The notes under the pieces: generated by a model | Databases searched by the model: none | What the model was told of the DNA's origin: nothing | The model's input: the letters and a program-made list of their open reading frames with translations, nothing else | In this document: positions 28,501 through 37,916 of the stretch, one piece after another | Numbering within the stretch: the stretch's first letter is position 1 | Layout: each line of letters opens with the position of its first letter | Position numbers and translations under genes: made by a program | Assembly: GCA_030549495.1 (NCBI GenBank) | Contig: JAUIRK010000719.1 | Coordinates: 1-64,000, forward strand | Direction of reading: 5' to 3' | Source: Nectonema munidae | Taxonomy: Eukaryota > Nematomorpha > Nectonematoida > Nectonematidae | DNA: 64,000 bases

Positions 28501-31187
28501 CAACTCTTTATCATCATTAACAGATGGTTTAGACCTGAATCTTGTGTCACTCATTTTGTCCAATTTAGCCAAAATTCTTTCAAGCTCTCTATCCTTTTTG
28601 AAAGAATTTAACCTTCTATCATCTCTTTCTCTTGATTCAAAAGTTTTTAATCTTTGCAATTCCATTTTCTCCTTACGTAGGGATAAAGACATTGCTGCAA
28701 CCGTCTTCACATTCTTGTCCTCACTTCCAGCTCACTTGAATTATTCTGTAAGCCTTGAATTCATCAAGACATCGACTTTTAATGAAAAAATTAACGATCT
28801 ATTGTTTCTTCACGTAGTGAATAATTTCAAAAGCATCGATTGCTACAAAGATTTTTCTCCTCAGGAAGTTGGAGTTTTTTTAGTGAAGTCGTTGAGCAAA
28901 GTCAAGGATGTCAAGATTCTTAATAAATTTTTCTCTTTGTACATTTCTCAAGATTTGGTAGATGGGTCTATTTCTTTGAAATTTTATGAAAAACTTTTAA
29001 GAAAAGTGGCAAAATGTGAAGATACGAGGGAAACAATTTTATTGATAGCACTTGTATCTTTGAAACATTCTAAATATCTGCTGGATTATGTACTAAAGCA
29101 TGCTTCATCACTACCAGCGCATGACATGATGACCCTAGTCCACTTGAATTTGAAAGCCAGTATGAAGCATACTTTAGTAGCGGAAGTTCAATTAGTCAAT
29201 CTTTTATTAGAAAATAACTTTGACAAAGACAAGCATCATGCGATCCTCAAGCTGGCAATTTGCTTAGCATTAACAGATGTTTCAATAGACTTGCAATCAT
29301 TGTACCATCTTGTTAAAAAATGTTTTCTATTTTTTGAAAATATAACAACAGTTTCAACGCCAAGCGAAAGAAATAACATTTACGACTGTTTGGAGAAATC
29401 ACTGGAAGTGGTAAAGGGTATCTTTGAAAAGGTCATTTGTGAGTGTCCTCCCTCCAAATGGCTCAAAGTTGAAAGTAAAGTTTCTGCTAAAAAAGAATTG
29501 CTAATCTTTGTTCACCAGTTTTGCTTTTCAATTATCAATCTTCTGGTCAGAAGCGAAGGTCCTATGCCGAAGACATCGGGTATGCTTTCATTTTGGTATA
29601 TTTTAAAACGTTTAAACTCTAATCGATTCTCATTTAGAAAGGATTGAAGATGCATTCCTGGAGTTTGTTCTTTCAAATGTTCTACCGTATACAGAGACGA
29701 TGCTAAGCCACTCTAATTTTTCTCTATTTTTTAAAGACGTCACGTGCGAATCCTTTATGCTGATGGTTTTAAAAGAACGATTCTCTTCTCCCGCCTACCT
29801 TAAACTAATTAAGTACTTTTTGCAATTTCTTCTCATCGAATCTTATGAAGTTGAAGTTAGGAAAAAGTGTTTCAAAAATTTGATATTTAAAATTCTCTCA
29901 CACTCAAAATTTTCACATGCCTTCATTGATGACGCAAATTTGAGTTGTAGATTGCACTTAGTAGATATTTTTCTCTTTTTACTATCTCAACTTTCAGAAT
30001 TTCCAAAAAGCATTATCCAACCTTTAATGATGGCATATGTACCGAATCTGTCTGAAGTAAATGTCAAAATCCTGCATCTTATTTCCCTCTTCGAAAGAAA
30101 TAAGCTGCATTCACTCACAAAAGAGTTGTATCCCTTTGTTTGGGGCGAAGAAAGGGTGAGTTATCACCACAAAATCAAAGTGAAAAAAGTGATAAATTTG
30201 TCATTGGTCTCGTTAGATGCTTTTACAAATTGCATCGCTGAGGACGCTATGCTGAAGTCGTGTCTCGATTTTCCTTTTAAGCGTTCTCTCTCAGATGTGT
30301 CCAATCTTTTTTGGTATTCTCCGGATCTTGCCGAAATCTACGATCCCTGCTACTTTCTTCCTGTTTTGGCGCAGTTAACAAGTCAATCGCAATGCATGAA
30401 TATTGAGCAGTTGACAAGAAAGCTGTGTCTACACTATTTAATTGTTAGCTTGTCAAGCTCCTGCCGCAGTATCAGGACGCTAGCCATTGTGTGCATTCAC
30501 AACATGACTTGTCAAATGGAGCAACCGCATCAAGTTTACAAGTACAAGCATGTTCTTTCCTATTTCTGCCGGCTTGTTCTCAACACGTACTTCAATACAC
30601 TAAAGCACACATCTCGATTACCCTATGTATTCTGTCTTTACTTCATTAAAATCCTGGATATCCTTTTCAAACCACATTCTCCGCTATACTCTTCCTTTGT
30701 CCACCTTCTCTTGAAGTCTTCCTTATTGAAGACGAATCGTTTTCATTCTTTTCTGAAACTTTTCAACAGTTCTTCTTCTGACTTGGGTGGAATGCAACGA
30801 GAGTGGCTTCTAAATGTCTATGCGCATGGAATCAGGCGTTTTGACGATTTCAAAATCCTATCTCAAAACAACGCTATAAATCATTTGCTCTCTTTCTACT
30901 CGTCAAAGATGAGTTGTGCCAGAGAAAGAATTTTGATTCTAACATTCTTACTCAATTCTTGCAAAACATCACAATCAATTTCCAGGATGCTTTCTAAAGA
31001 TTACAATCTTATTTTCTGGCTAGATTCCATTATTTTAAGGCATTGCTCTAACGAAAGAAGCATTATAATGGATATCATAACTCAAATTTGCTTTTGGGAA
31101 GACGCTTCAAAGGAAAAAAGATATTCTTTGCAGGCATCAGATATTTTACAGAGTATGAATGAGCAAAAGCATCTAGAAAATTTTTGA
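7410..31187 (+). CDS. URB1: URB1/Npa1-like nucleolar pre-ribosomal-associated protein (whole gene, about 15 exons)
   Basis: URB1 (yeast Npa1/Urb1) is a very large helical-repeat protein of the nucleolus. It acts in an early complex that folds 25S/28S rRNA domains in pre-60S particles. The identity rests on blocks matching the animal protein as I remember it. The N-terminus has QYCKFSPLAKEV followed by SE-TLLVFQLLDII across an exon join. Further along are FKHGITFDDGLYHG and SLYFWKEDSG. The C-terminus has EIYDPCYFLPVLAQL and MQREWLLNVYAHGIRR. The exons join in phase throughout, apart from exon 4 (uncertain donor) and a one-base discrepancy in exon 11. The product is about 1,890 residues, near yeast Urb1 in length and shorter than the human protein. 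Most of it is leucine-rich helical repeat without catalytic motifs. It is probably a working gene if the exon 11 problem is an error. Confidence 0.85.
8427..8490 (-). repeat. tRNA-like SINE head fragment
   Basis: Read on the minus strand this shows TTGGTTAGATACTCGG, then CTTGGGTTCTCTCC, resembling A- and B-box spacing and the head of the SINEs at 51477 and 22434. The 3' body is missing or diverged. It lies in URB1 intron 1. Confidence 0.4.
8806..8948 (+). CDS. URB1: URB1-like exon 2
   Basis: The acceptor is ...tgcttttag. The exon reads IRKLIKELKSANDD...FVDQYCKFSPLAKEV...RKRDISE, matching the conserved start of the URB1 repeat domain (VEGYIKIS...LLSGEKRPESE in the human protein as recalled). 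It ends in phase 0 before a weak GTGCGC donor. Confidence 0.82.
9020..9316 (+). CDS. URB1: URB1-like exon 3
   Basis: It follows a 71-bp intron. It reads TLLVFQLLDIIIFCIAQKL onward for 99 codons and continues the exon 2 match exactly (SE|TLLVFQ). It ends at a strong GTAAGT donor in phase 0. Confidence 0.85.
9393..9456 (+). CDS. URB1: URB1-like exon 4 (candidate; donor uncertain)
   Basis: Exon 3 ends in phase 0 and exon 5 needs phase 1, so an exon of 3n+1 bases must lie between them. An acceptor ttttattttcag at 9381-9392 opens HSARFTYGSEVLFKSS, which could match the region of URB1 with an Arg-x-x-aromatic stretch before the next repeat. Donors after 9414, 9450 or 9456 all give phase 1. I list the longest. 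The frame ends at a TAA at 9489. Confidence 0.4.
10216..10532. mobile_element. Foldback element A with 42-bp subterminal repeats and 8-bp target duplication
   Basis: Its inverted ends are GGTCCTCGGACATTTCGCCCC and the complement of GGGGCGAAATGTCTGTCGACC. It is flanked by exact GTTAGTTT copies at 10208-10215 and 10533-10540. Next to the left end, about three copies of a 42-bp unit built on ACAATTCGCCCC..TTTTCATAAGAC repeat the terminal motif. The 8-bp duplication fits hAT or a short Mutator-type duplication. There is no coding capacity. The open frame across it is a translation of the repeats. Confidence 0.75.
10768..10922 (-). mobile_element. tRNA-derived SINE, minus orientation
   Basis: On the minus strand there is a tRNA-like head (TAGCATGGCAGGTTGG...GGATTCGATTCC, A and B boxes) followed by the same body as the other copies (ACATAAGCGGTACA, TCAATGAAAATAC, CTGCACCTTACC). 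It lies inside the hAT-ended unit, in a URB1 intron. Confidence 0.68.
11450..12095. mobile_element. Foldback element B with GGGGCATTTTTTCC tandem repeats and 10-bp target duplication
   Basis: Its inverted ends read GGTTGTAGGTAAAAATGCCCC and the complement of GGGGCATTTTTTCTGCGCAC. The flanks carry an exact 10-bp repeat, TATATTCGAT, at 11440-11449 and 12096-12105. Near the right end the unit TTTTTAATTGGGGGCATTTT recurs about five times, and two inverted versions lie near the left end (11460-11550). A 10-bp duplication suggests a Mutator-like (MULE) element without a transposase. Confidence 0.72.
13318..13583 (+). CDS. URB1: URB1-like exon 5
   Basis: The acceptor is tatttctag after a 3.9-kb intron filled with transposons. 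It reads ILTFLIPTLICETDSSAITA...LKHLVSLYFWKEDSG, matching the URB1 segment around FIPCIFSSGIKED...IASLYNWNG. The donor is GTACCT at 13584, phase 0. Confidence 0.83.
13920..14070. repeat. Old copy of a piggyBac-type MITE
   Basis: This resembles the MITE at 52477-52619: both share TTTTTAATACAAAT, TTCTGCTTTACATTAGATAT and TATTCTGGTCGTT. The TTAA ends are no longer clear here. It lies in URB1 intron 5 (13584-14222). Confidence 0.55.
14223..14356 (+). CDS. URB1: URB1-like exon 6
   Basis: It reads KRQFAEDEESEEESDARQ, an acidic linker, then SVHHLFIQLFTSFKHGITF, a highly diagnostic URB1 block (the human protein has CCSLKHGINFYD). The donor is GTACTT at 14357, phase 2. Confidence 0.85.
14545..14743 (+). 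CDS. URB1: URB1-like exon 7
   Basis: The acceptor is ctatttcag. The first base completes the codon from exon 6. It reads RLKNNNLKTFFQDFNFLYF...CKVVKCIPYSLFYILASL. Length and position match the next helical repeat of URB1. The donor GTAATT at 14744 gives phase 0 and fits exon 8. Confidence 0.75.
14877..15253. repeat. Pair of direct repeats of about 65 bp
   Basis: 14877-14946 and 15189-15253 are near-identical (both contain TTAAATCAATCAAATAAATA and end GAAACATGTTACA). About 240 bp lie between them, starting GGGTGGTCCTTATTATAGC. The rest of intron 7 (14744-17086) is AT-rich with nothing else I recognise. Confidence 0.6.
17087..17398 (+). CDS. URB1: URB1-like exon 8
   Basis: It reads ILKALSCEHTLFVKFFTS onward for 104 codons, including GLIIPSILQEHLLKDKYFL, matching the URB1 REFIPLPRLLAMVMV...CNKSMFTQAL region by spacing and character. 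The donor is GTTTTT at 17399, phase 0. Confidence 0.82.
18230..18660 (+). pseudogene. Possible hAT-like transposase relic
   Basis: A conceptual reading gives YLQIKLPLNNTIIKCVQCLH followed by PEVRNQDN, which resembles the (Y/F)L..KLPL.N.LLK.L..L.P..R motif of some hAT transposases. The surrounding frames are full of stops. It lies in URB1 intron 8 next to the hAT MITE at 18964, though the two need not be related. Weak support. Confidence 0.35.
18964..19435. mobile_element. hAT MITE with perfect 8-bp target duplication
   Basis: The ends are CAGCGGTTCCCAACC and the complement of GGTTAGGAACCACTG, the common hAT terminus. It is flanked by exact TTCTAAAC at 18956-18963 and 19436-19443. The interior has ggggtccatgg repeats and AT-rich filler with no transposase. 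It is 472 bp long and lies in URB1 intron 8. Confidence 0.88.
19702..19780 (+). CDS. URB1: URB1-like exon 9
   Basis: A 79-base exon, ALPNFHLLLQHYQTKMKNR, matching ILPDLNTVVWVWQSLKKQ of the human protein as recalled. Acceptor gattttag, donor GTAATA, phase 1. The antisense open frame across it (19688-19951) is a shadow. Confidence 0.75.
20451..20642. mobile_element. Foldback repeat with long inverted arms
   Basis: The arms run inward from TTATAAAATTTGAATTACAA on the left and its complement on the right. They include AGGAACAGGAGAGAAA and TTTCTCTCCTGTTCCT. Each arm is about 75-80 bp around a loop near 20540. No target duplication is clear. It lies in URB1 intron 9 (19781-21088). Confidence 0.72.
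21089..21248 (+). CDS. URB1: URB1-like exon 10
   Basis: Acceptor acaactttag. It reads SEEIVSVEYLQKLSSVLSYY...SSMLSPFHSYKCGDD. It ends at a strong GTAAGT donor in phase 2, which joins directly to exon 11. Confidence 0.78.
22434..22585 (+). mobile_element. tRNA-derived SINE, plus orientation
   Basis: The head is GAGTAAGGTTGGTTAG...CGGATTCGAATCC, with a good B box. The body (AGTTCGATACAAGCGGTGCA, CGATGAAAACA, GGTACCTTTGTC) is shared with copies at 51477 and 10768. It lies in URB1 intron 10. Confidence 0.7.
22908..22990 (+). repeat. GC-rich repeat tag with a perfect 12-bp hairpin
   Basis: A GC-rich start (CTAGCCGGTCCCGTGGTCG) in AT-rich DNA is followed by ATCGTTGGTAGA (22951-22962), a 9-base loop, and its exact complement (22972-22983). 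It looks like the end of a dispersed repeat of unknown family. It lies in URB1 intron 10. Confidence 0.45.
23272..23737 (+). CDS. URB1: URB1-like exon 11, with an apparent one-base frame change
   Basis: The exon opens KRELIVSLLPNLLINIDNN and stays URB1-like to ...FSLLQTLKINSLESC. It then needs the preceding frame (one base short) to continue as FQEYDHSFQLPDFLPILT and FFFFEILTDLIKHPCKF. Both halves look like real URB1 sequence. The change falls between about 23518 and 23560. Without it the first frame stops at 23657-23659. No good short intron restores frame: the tempting acceptor ccgtactttccag at 23550 pairs only with weak donors, such as gttctt near 23433. The donor after ATT A is GTGAGA at 23738, phase 1. 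Confidence 0.72.
24060..25440 (-). pseudogene. RNase H-fold (hAT-like) transposase relic, minus strand
   Basis: Three open pieces on the minus strand belong to one protein. 25422-24931 has QGLCFDTTASNTGIRSGAC (a catalytic Asp context) and FPCRHHIYEVILG. 24959-24693 ends just before GAMHRARWM. 24609-24184 has LWYLSDELIALAFFD and CAETKRAMV. This set recalls a transposase-like family common in invertebrate genomes; I place it near hAT by the CFDTTASNTG and CRHH motifs but am not sure. Stops and frame changes separate the pieces, so it is dead. It fills URB1 intron 11 (23738-26742). Confidence 0.68.
26743..27092 (+). CDS. URB1: URB1-like exon 12
   Basis: Acceptor tttaataaacag. It reads SVESLLSTLHLYEEMGPMRK...MVAFIHKLNVLHES...SHMFLVHCKECRTTIA. 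Two bases complete the exon 11 codon. The donor is GTAAAG at 27093, phase 0. Confidence 0.78.
27966..28232 (+). CDS. URB1: URB1-like exon 13
   Basis: Acceptor gaacatttag. It runs 89 codons, MLQTSSRESQLIRFLFKN...STHPQ, in phase 0 at both ends. The ATG at its first codon is internal to the protein, not a start. A 56-bp intron follows. Confidence 0.75.
28289..29579 (+). CDS. URB1: URB1-like exon 14 (long)
   Basis: A 1,291-base exon reading LPSTVIQSLAKVYQILHC and then continuous leucine-rich helical repeat (for example SLTDGLDLNLVSLILSNLAK). The donor is GTATGC at 29580, phase 1, followed by a 58-bp intron. If the intron is read through, the frame ends at TGA 29645-29647, so splicing is required. 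Confidence 0.82.
29638..31187 (+). CDS. URB1: URB1-like exon 15 (C-terminal)
   Basis: It opens RIEDAFLEFVLSNVLPYTE and ends ...NEQKHLENF with TGA at 31185. It holds the best-conserved C-terminal URB1 blocks: FWYSPDLAEIYDPCYFLPVL, a long helical stretch, then MQREWLLNVYAHGIRRFDDF and LLSFYSSKM. The exon carries 516 codons. Confidence 0.9.
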
Positions 31188-31200
31188 TTAAATTATTACC

Positions 31201-31206
31201 AATAAA
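31201..31206 (+). promoter_or_regulatory. Polyadenylation signal of the URB1-like gene
   Basis: A canonical AATAAA lies 14 bases after the stop codon and is the first in the 3' flank, which gives a very short 3' UTR. Confidence 0.6.
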
Positions 31207-32829
31207 ATTGTTTTTAATTAAGTCTGAACACTATTATGCATATTTGTTTGAAAGATGTTTCAATTTTTCATTCATCATTGGACTTTGAGAGAGTTTTAGT
31301 CTCAATCAGAGATTTTTTTTAAATTGTTTTATAAAATTAATTTTGCTTTTTAGTTCTACCGTTTATTTTTGGATAGTTAATTGTCATAGGAGTATTCATA
31401 AGGGTTCTTTCACAAATGACGTAAAACTGAACTAGAGATGAGAGCGGGGGTTACCTAAAAGTTGACATAAATGGTGAAAATAGGGCTCGTCAAAAATTTA
31501 CACCATTTTTTATGAAAAATATTTATATATAAAACACTCTTAAAAACTTTACCTATAAATTCCTTAAAAATTTAGTCAATAATCATTTTTCACAATTAAA
31601 TTTTTACAAGACAGCAAGAAATTTTTAGTATTCTCTTTTAATAAAAGCTGTTATCATCTCGTTTTTATTGATACTTTTTTCCATGCCATTTCTTATACCA
31701 CATACTTCATCTTAAAATGGGATATTGCTATATAAATCAAACGAATCATTCATGGTAAAATTTGAATAATTTGTCTTTCGATTACTTTTTGTAGATATAG
31801 CAAAATATGAAGCAAAACATCTTGCAAAGATTTCGTTATTACTAATTTCAACCTTTTCGTAAGCCAAATATTTCCTCATTTAAAATTTTTTACTTTGCAG
31901 AAAGTTTTCATAATAGTACACTTCATAATTCTTCATTGTGTAACGCGTGAGTCTGGAAAACCTTAAAACTTCAAAAATTTTCTTAATTTCTTTTAAATTC
32001 TTGCTCCTTTCACAGACTGTCAGTTCATTTACATTTTTCTGCTCCTTAAAAACTTTCAAAGCGGAGTTATGGAAAAAAGCTCGAAATAAACTGGAATGTT
32101 TACCAGCTAAAATGCCTTAATTAGCGTAATCTTTTTTTAATTGTAACTGAAATACAATTTGAAAATTTGTTTTAAAGTCGAATAATATATAAGAATATTA
32201 CATTTTAGATTATATACACATTCTTTAGTCCAGTTTAAAAATTTTTATTGTTGAAATATTCTTGGTTTTAAAATGTCATGATTGAAATGTCATAATTGAA
32301 TAATTAAAAAGCCTGATTTATCAATAAAAAGTTGACTTTTGTTGATCGAATAACTTCAACTTCTTTTCACGCACTATATAACATAAAGTCTTTACGTGTT
32401 TTAGAAGTGCTATAAGAAAACGGACGTTGACTTTTAACTGTCTTAGTTATCAATGATACAGATGTTGGTAATTCAACAAGAATTGAATATGAGCTTTCTG
32501 ATGAATCTGCAAAACGTTAACATGGGAAATATCTTTCTTTGACACGGTTTTTATCATATAACACGCTAACATTGCTTTTTATCGTTAGAAGGATTGCAAA
32601 TGACTTCCTTTTCAAACTTAGTGCATAGGAAAAAAATCGCTATTTTAAGCCACCCTCCCATCGAATTAAAAAACTTTTCTGACAGCTAACTCATCATTTG
32701 TAGGCAGAAGTAAATTCACATGTAGATCCTTGTGGAGTTTGTTATAAAGGAGTCAAGAGAAATTCCATTTTTTTGTGTAAGCTATAAAAACTGGGTACAT
32801 AATAGATGTTTTAATATTAAAGGTAGTTT
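31207..32829. other. Intergenic AT-rich DNA 3' of the URB1-like gene
   Basis: I see no gene, RNA or transposon end with support here, only AT-rich sequence. Confidence 0.5.
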
Positions 32830-33400
32830 GTCTAAAGCTCAAATTTTAAGTGTAGCAGTTGTTTGGATGTGTAAAATCCACTAAATTTAGAGGAAAAAGA
32901 GAGAATAGTGTTGTAGAGGGTACAGTAATAGAAAGAGACAAGAAACTTTGTTATTTTGGCGAAGTTTTAAACAACATAGGTAGTGTTGAAGATTCATTAG
33001 AACACAGGATAGGTTATTTATATAAAAGTTGTGTGGGATCTAGTTTAGTGTATGGAAGTCAAAGCTGGCCTTTCAAAGACTAAATAGTAGAGACATGAAG
33101 ATGTTGAGACTTGTGTGTAGACAGAACATTAGCAACGATAATCTTGAAAAGCTTTGTGATGTAAGTGAAATTAATGTAGTAGTAATTGAAAAACAAAGAC
33201 AGATGGTTTGGACACATAAATAAAAGACCTAGAGGTGAAGGAGCATATATGAAGAAAAAATGGAGGGTAAGTACAGAGGTAGGGCAAAAATCAGTTGGGG
33301 GAAGTAGTGAAAAGGGGCACGAAAGAAGATGACTTAAGGTACGAGATGAAGAGAATAGAAACGAGTGGAGAAACAAAATTAAGTTGTTTCTTCTTTCCAT
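32830..33400 (+). pseudogene. LINE reverse transcriptase C-terminal fragment
   Basis: One frame reads CYFGEVLNNIGSVEDSLEHR then VYGSQSWPFK, and a second frame gives MKMLRLVCRQNISNDN. These match the end of the RT and thumb of common LINEs (YLG..l...GS.d..i..RI; LLYGSE.W; EMRMLRWMCG). About 25 residues are missing between the first two motifs. There is no 5' part. It is an old truncated copy between the two host genes. Confidence 0.65.
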
Positions 33401-34142
33401 GATTGTAATATCCGGCTAGGCTAGACCCTAGCTTGCTACGACAATAGCAGTAAAGCTGATCATTATTAATTAACATTATATTTATTGCATGCCAAGCAAT
33501 TCCAATATTATTTAATATCATGATTTTTTTGATGAAAGCAAGGAATTGTTCGAATGGGGGGTTGTCATAAAATTGTTGCTATTTTACGAGGGACACTCAA
33601 AAAACAATTTGGATAAAATTTTCTCAAAAAAGTATGAATACGTGAAAATCTAAAAAAAATACTTGAATCACGAGTCTAAGAGAACAAAAATTGTTAAAAG
33701 GGGCAGTTTTTTATTTTAAAATGCATAGATTAAGTGAGAAATAAATTGATTGATTCGGTATAGACATAAGCAAGAATCTTGCTTGGCAAATATTTTTAGA
33801 CAAGATTAAGTATTATTCAAAGAAAAAGAAGCATTTGAAACATAATTTTTTGATGTTAATGGAAGAATGAGTATTCAAAAATAAATATGAACCAATTGAA
33901 AGATGAACTCATTAACTTTGTAAAAAGTTTCCTAACAAAGAGATAACTTGGTATCAATCAAGATGTTACAATTGCATGTGTGAAAAATATGATTTTAAAT
34001 ATATTGGAAAGTGGTGTATACTAAAAGTTCGTATGTCTTTATTTTATAACTTTGTTGGTTATAAAAAACTTCCATTAAAGATACAGAACAATTCAGAAGA
34101 GAAGCAGACACGTGAATACAATTCATAAATATAGGTCTTGAA

Positions 34143-36560
34143 CAGGAGCGCACATCCTCAAAATTTTAGGGGGGAGGCGATTTTTTTTTTATAATTTTCA
34201 AAATTTATTATGAAAGAATTTTTGTCCAATGAACACACCACCATTATTACCCGACATTACACTTACACTGTAAGCTCTCAATCCTACCACAACTGCACAG
34301 ATTTTATGAAGTCAAATTACCTTGTTTGTAATTCTGATTGCATCAACCTTCTAGCTCAGTGGTTTTCAAATCGAAGTCCGCGTGCCGCGAAGAAATGAAT
34401 CGTTTTTCGCAAAATATTGCACCGATATTTGGTCTTTTGCCAATAAATCACATTTGAAAAGAATAAATAAGTTAGTCTTTGAATTGAGTAATATTTTTTC
34501 TTTTATTGCTTTCCATGTCCAATTTGTAAATGTGCATTTTTCTTAATAGCTAAAAAATGAAATATGACACGACTCACACTTGAAATTTCGTTTTACTGCA
34601 TTAACGTCTGGTGGGGAAGAGGAACATAAATGTCCTTTGTGTTCTGAAGTGTTAGCATCTATTTTTTTAAAGCCCGTCAAGTGAAGCTTGCGCTGGTAGT
34701 GAAGCATTCAAGTTCGGTAAACAAAAGTATTGGCAAAATATTGAGTATGGTTTGAAAAGTTTCAAAAAATATCTTTTGTTAAAAAGTCTCACAACATAGC
34801 AGAATAGTTGATATTACCCTGCTGCAAAGATATATTAAATGCGCTAAGATTCAATCTTCCTGTCAAACGATACCGTTAGAAGGCTAATAGGAGAGATGTC
34901 TGATGACATTTCAAACGTGGTTTTATGGATTCGGAATTCGATTTTCAACTTTTTTGCTCAGATTGATGAAGCAATGGATGCTGCAAACTTCTCTCAGCCT
35001 TCCGTTTACGTACACTATGTATATGACAAGAACCTGGTAGACAATTTTTTATTTTGCAAAACTCAGCAATTGAACAGCTGTAAGAGAAATATTTGACAAA
35101 ATGATAAAAATTTTTACATCACATGGTATTAAATCGCAATCTGGCTAAGCAAAAATCTCTTGATGTGATTGGTCCCTAGTGCGTCGAGCCATAAAACCAT
35201 AAACGATGAGTTGAAAAATATTTTCAATGAAGTCATTAAAACAGTGTATTTCATTAAAGCAAATGCTTCAAATCTTTTTTGTTTTCAATTTGAAAAACTC
35301 TTGCTGCACTCAAATGTGAGGTGGCTTTCCAAAGGACAAATTTTCCAAGCGATACAATGGAAGGAAATCCAGCAATTTCTGGAAAGCAAACTAGACATAC
35401 ATAGAATTTTCTGATGTCCATTTTCGTATATTTCTATGATTTTTAATGAACATATTTCAATATTTGAATTCCTTTAACTTTGTCCTGAGAGTACTCCATT
35501 GTAATAAAAAAAAAGACAGTTTTTGAAATGAAGCTGGGATAATTGCATTCTTTGACAAGAAAAATTTTGCTCAATTTTCGAACTGATGAAAATAAGATTT
35601 TGATTAATAAAATTGTCCTGGAGGCCAAAAAAAACACTGTGTAGCATGCCAAGAAATTTCTCTTTGTTTTCTTAATCTACAAAAATATGAAAAATACTAT
35701 CAATTTATCAAAAACCCGTTTATAATCTCGATTAGTAATCTGTCCTTGGATGACTTCTTAATTAAAGAACAGTTTGTTGATTTGGTTTGATTGAGGAGGT
35801 GCAAAACATGTTTTTCTGAAATATCTCATACCGATTTTTCTACTGAAATGGGAGAGTCCTATGCTTGCAAAGATTGCTCTGAAAGCTGATTCGTTTTGCC
35901 ACTACTTATGAGTGTGAGCAAGCGTTTTCCAAGCTACTTGCCATTGAAACCAGATTGGAAGTGAATAATGATATAAAAGTTGCATGGGCTATAACATCCA
36001 AATTTAGACAAAGAAGATGCCATCCATCCCATTGAGATTTGGATTGTTCAGACAATTTTTGAATAAGTAATGGTGTCGATTTTTTAGTACAGTAGTTTAT
36101 ATGTTGATTTATTTTTTTTTAAATGAGACCCAGAGCTATTAAAAAATTATCGTTAGACCGCTACGCTAATTTTTTTAGAAAGTTTGTGAACAACTCTTCA
36201 AACTCACCAAGGGAACAAAATCATTCATATATGATAGATCACTATCTACTACTCATCAGATGTCATTTAATTTTATTCCTCCTTTTGCCATTTACCAGTT
36301 TTTGAAACGGATGGTCAAGGTCTATCTATATAGTCTATTAGATATGCTATACTCTAACCAAGTGAAGGTTTTATACCATGACTAAAAATGATCTCTTTTG
36401 TAAAACCTTTAGGGAGCTGAATTTTTGGTTGAACTGATTTTAAACATGTCTTTGTCTTCTAAAGACCATATGGAAAGAGTTGTATTAGAGGACTCATTGA
36501 TAATACAGTCAGACCTTATTTATAAGACAGCAGATTATTCGACAACTCCACTATCCGATG
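34143..36560 (+). mobile_element. ZBED-type hAT unit, copy A (plus orientation)
   Basis: The left end is CAGGAGCGCACATCC, the same family as 9785. A second hAT-like start, CAGTGGTTTTCAAATCG, follows at 34358, suggesting one hAT inside another. The coding relic includes a BED finger part (HKCPLCSEVLASIFLKPVK, about 34650), MSDDISNVVLWIRN (34896), a DNFLFCK block, HKTINDELKNIF (35169), RWLSKGQ, and a C-terminal dimerisation block (ECEQAFSKLLAIETR, about 35920). Order and motifs match the ZBED5/SCAND3-like hAT transposases. It is broken in many places. The end near 36560 runs into a pogo-like piece (CAGTCAGACCT). Confidence 0.75.
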
Positions 36561-37428
36561 CAATATTGATTAGAAGCTAAAAGATATTTCTCAGCCTTTC
36601 ATCCAACTAATTGTCAGCAAGCCTGATTCTTATCAAATGAATTCGTTAGGTGGATTGATTACTCTGTAATGAAATGCATTGTTGCTTAAAATTAAAATTT
36701 TAAATTTTTAGCAACGAAATGTTACCAAGCTTGATTAGTAACACAGAAAAACAAATAATCATCTTATATAATTTTCATATTCTACCTACACATATATTCA
36801 GTCAGTAAAGTAAAATGTTTGAAAATTTATTTAGGATATGGATCTATGAATTGAGAGGTATGTAGCAGTGAATTTAAATGCGGTCATTTTAAATAGAAAT
36901 TGAAGGTTTAAAATTTTTGGAAGAAATATTCTACAAACTTTAAATTTATATAAATTAGCTATTCCAATTCCTAAGTTGAACGCTAAAAATTGCATGAAAA
37001 TGAAATTATTTATACTAAGTTTTATTAACAAAAATTGTAAACAGTGTAAAAACATTGCCAACTATTCTAAGAAATGCTATATATTTGATTTTTAGAATAA
37101 AAGACTTGATTTTAGCCTCGTCGCCCACTTCAAGTACGGTGTGGGGGGGGGGGGGGAGAACTGATTTAATGGGGCCGGGAATATAAGAAAGTATTTTATT
37201 TCAAAGGAGTTTCAGATGGGCAAAATAAATCTGAGGGGGCCCTTGCCAAAAAAGAAAAACACTTGCAAAATAAACAATTGCAAGAGCTACAAACCTGCGC
37301 TTCGTCGGATATTTGTCTAGAAATTGTAGACAGAAGAGTCTGTGTCGGATTCCTGCAAATACTTGGAGTGGGACTTTTTACATTAGAATAGAGAAAGGTT
37401 TGGTTTTTATAAAGGTGTTAGAATTGAA
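36561..37428. other. Intergenic DNA between hAT copy A and the ENTPD gene
   Basis: AT-rich, with a G run at 37142-37156 and GC-richer bits at 37118-37250 that may be a repeat end. There are no supported genes. Confidence 0.45.
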
Positions 37429-37434
37429 TTTATT
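37429..37434 (-). promoter_or_regulatory. Polyadenylation signal candidate of the ENTPD4/7-like gene
   Basis: On the minus strand AATAAA lies about 110 bases beyond the stop codon of exon 5. It is the first canonical copy downstream. Confidence 0.5.
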
Positions 37435-37543
37435 AAAAATAATAGAAAATTTGAAATTTTTTAAAAACCATCATCATCCATTGTATATACTCTATAATTA
37501 GAATTCAACGGTGAAAAGAATAAAACCATTTTGAAAATGAAAA

Positions 37544-37916
37544 TCACTGGTTTGCGCCGCTCTCATCCTCACCGCCATGAGAGGAGAACAAGTTAAAAAT
37601 GAGGGCTCCAAGAGTCCAGTGCACGTCCAAGCCTTTCATGTAGTGGAGCGTTGTGAAGTCGGAGTAGTTGAGGGGAAAGCGAAAGGCCTGGTGCAGCATA
37701 GTGACCAGCCAGGCGGACTTGAAGCACTGTGCTTGCATCCGAAACAAGTCCACATTCGGGAAGTGATTCGTGGAAAAGAGGGAGAGCGTGTTCTGCCAGG
37801 GGGTGGCGCAGTAGTTCCTCACTTCGCTCGTGTGCTCGAAGAAGTTGTAGGCGCCGCCGGATGCGAATATGTCGTTTGTGGTGTACCAGAACTCAGAAAT
37901 GCCATAGAAGTTGAAC
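37544..37916 (-). CDS. ENTPD4/7-like last exon (ACR5, stop)
   Basis: It begins FNFYGISEFWYTTNDIFASG after a gaattgcag acceptor and holds NYCATPWQNTLSLF, QAQCFKSAWLVTML, RFPLNYS and HWTLGALIF. It ends GANQ with TGA at 37544-37546. The plus-strand frames across it are shadows. Confidence 0.93.

Noticed and set aside
28366-28710. Minus-strand open frame in URB1 exon 14
   Set aside because: It is charged, low-complexity shadow coding opposite a conserved exon.
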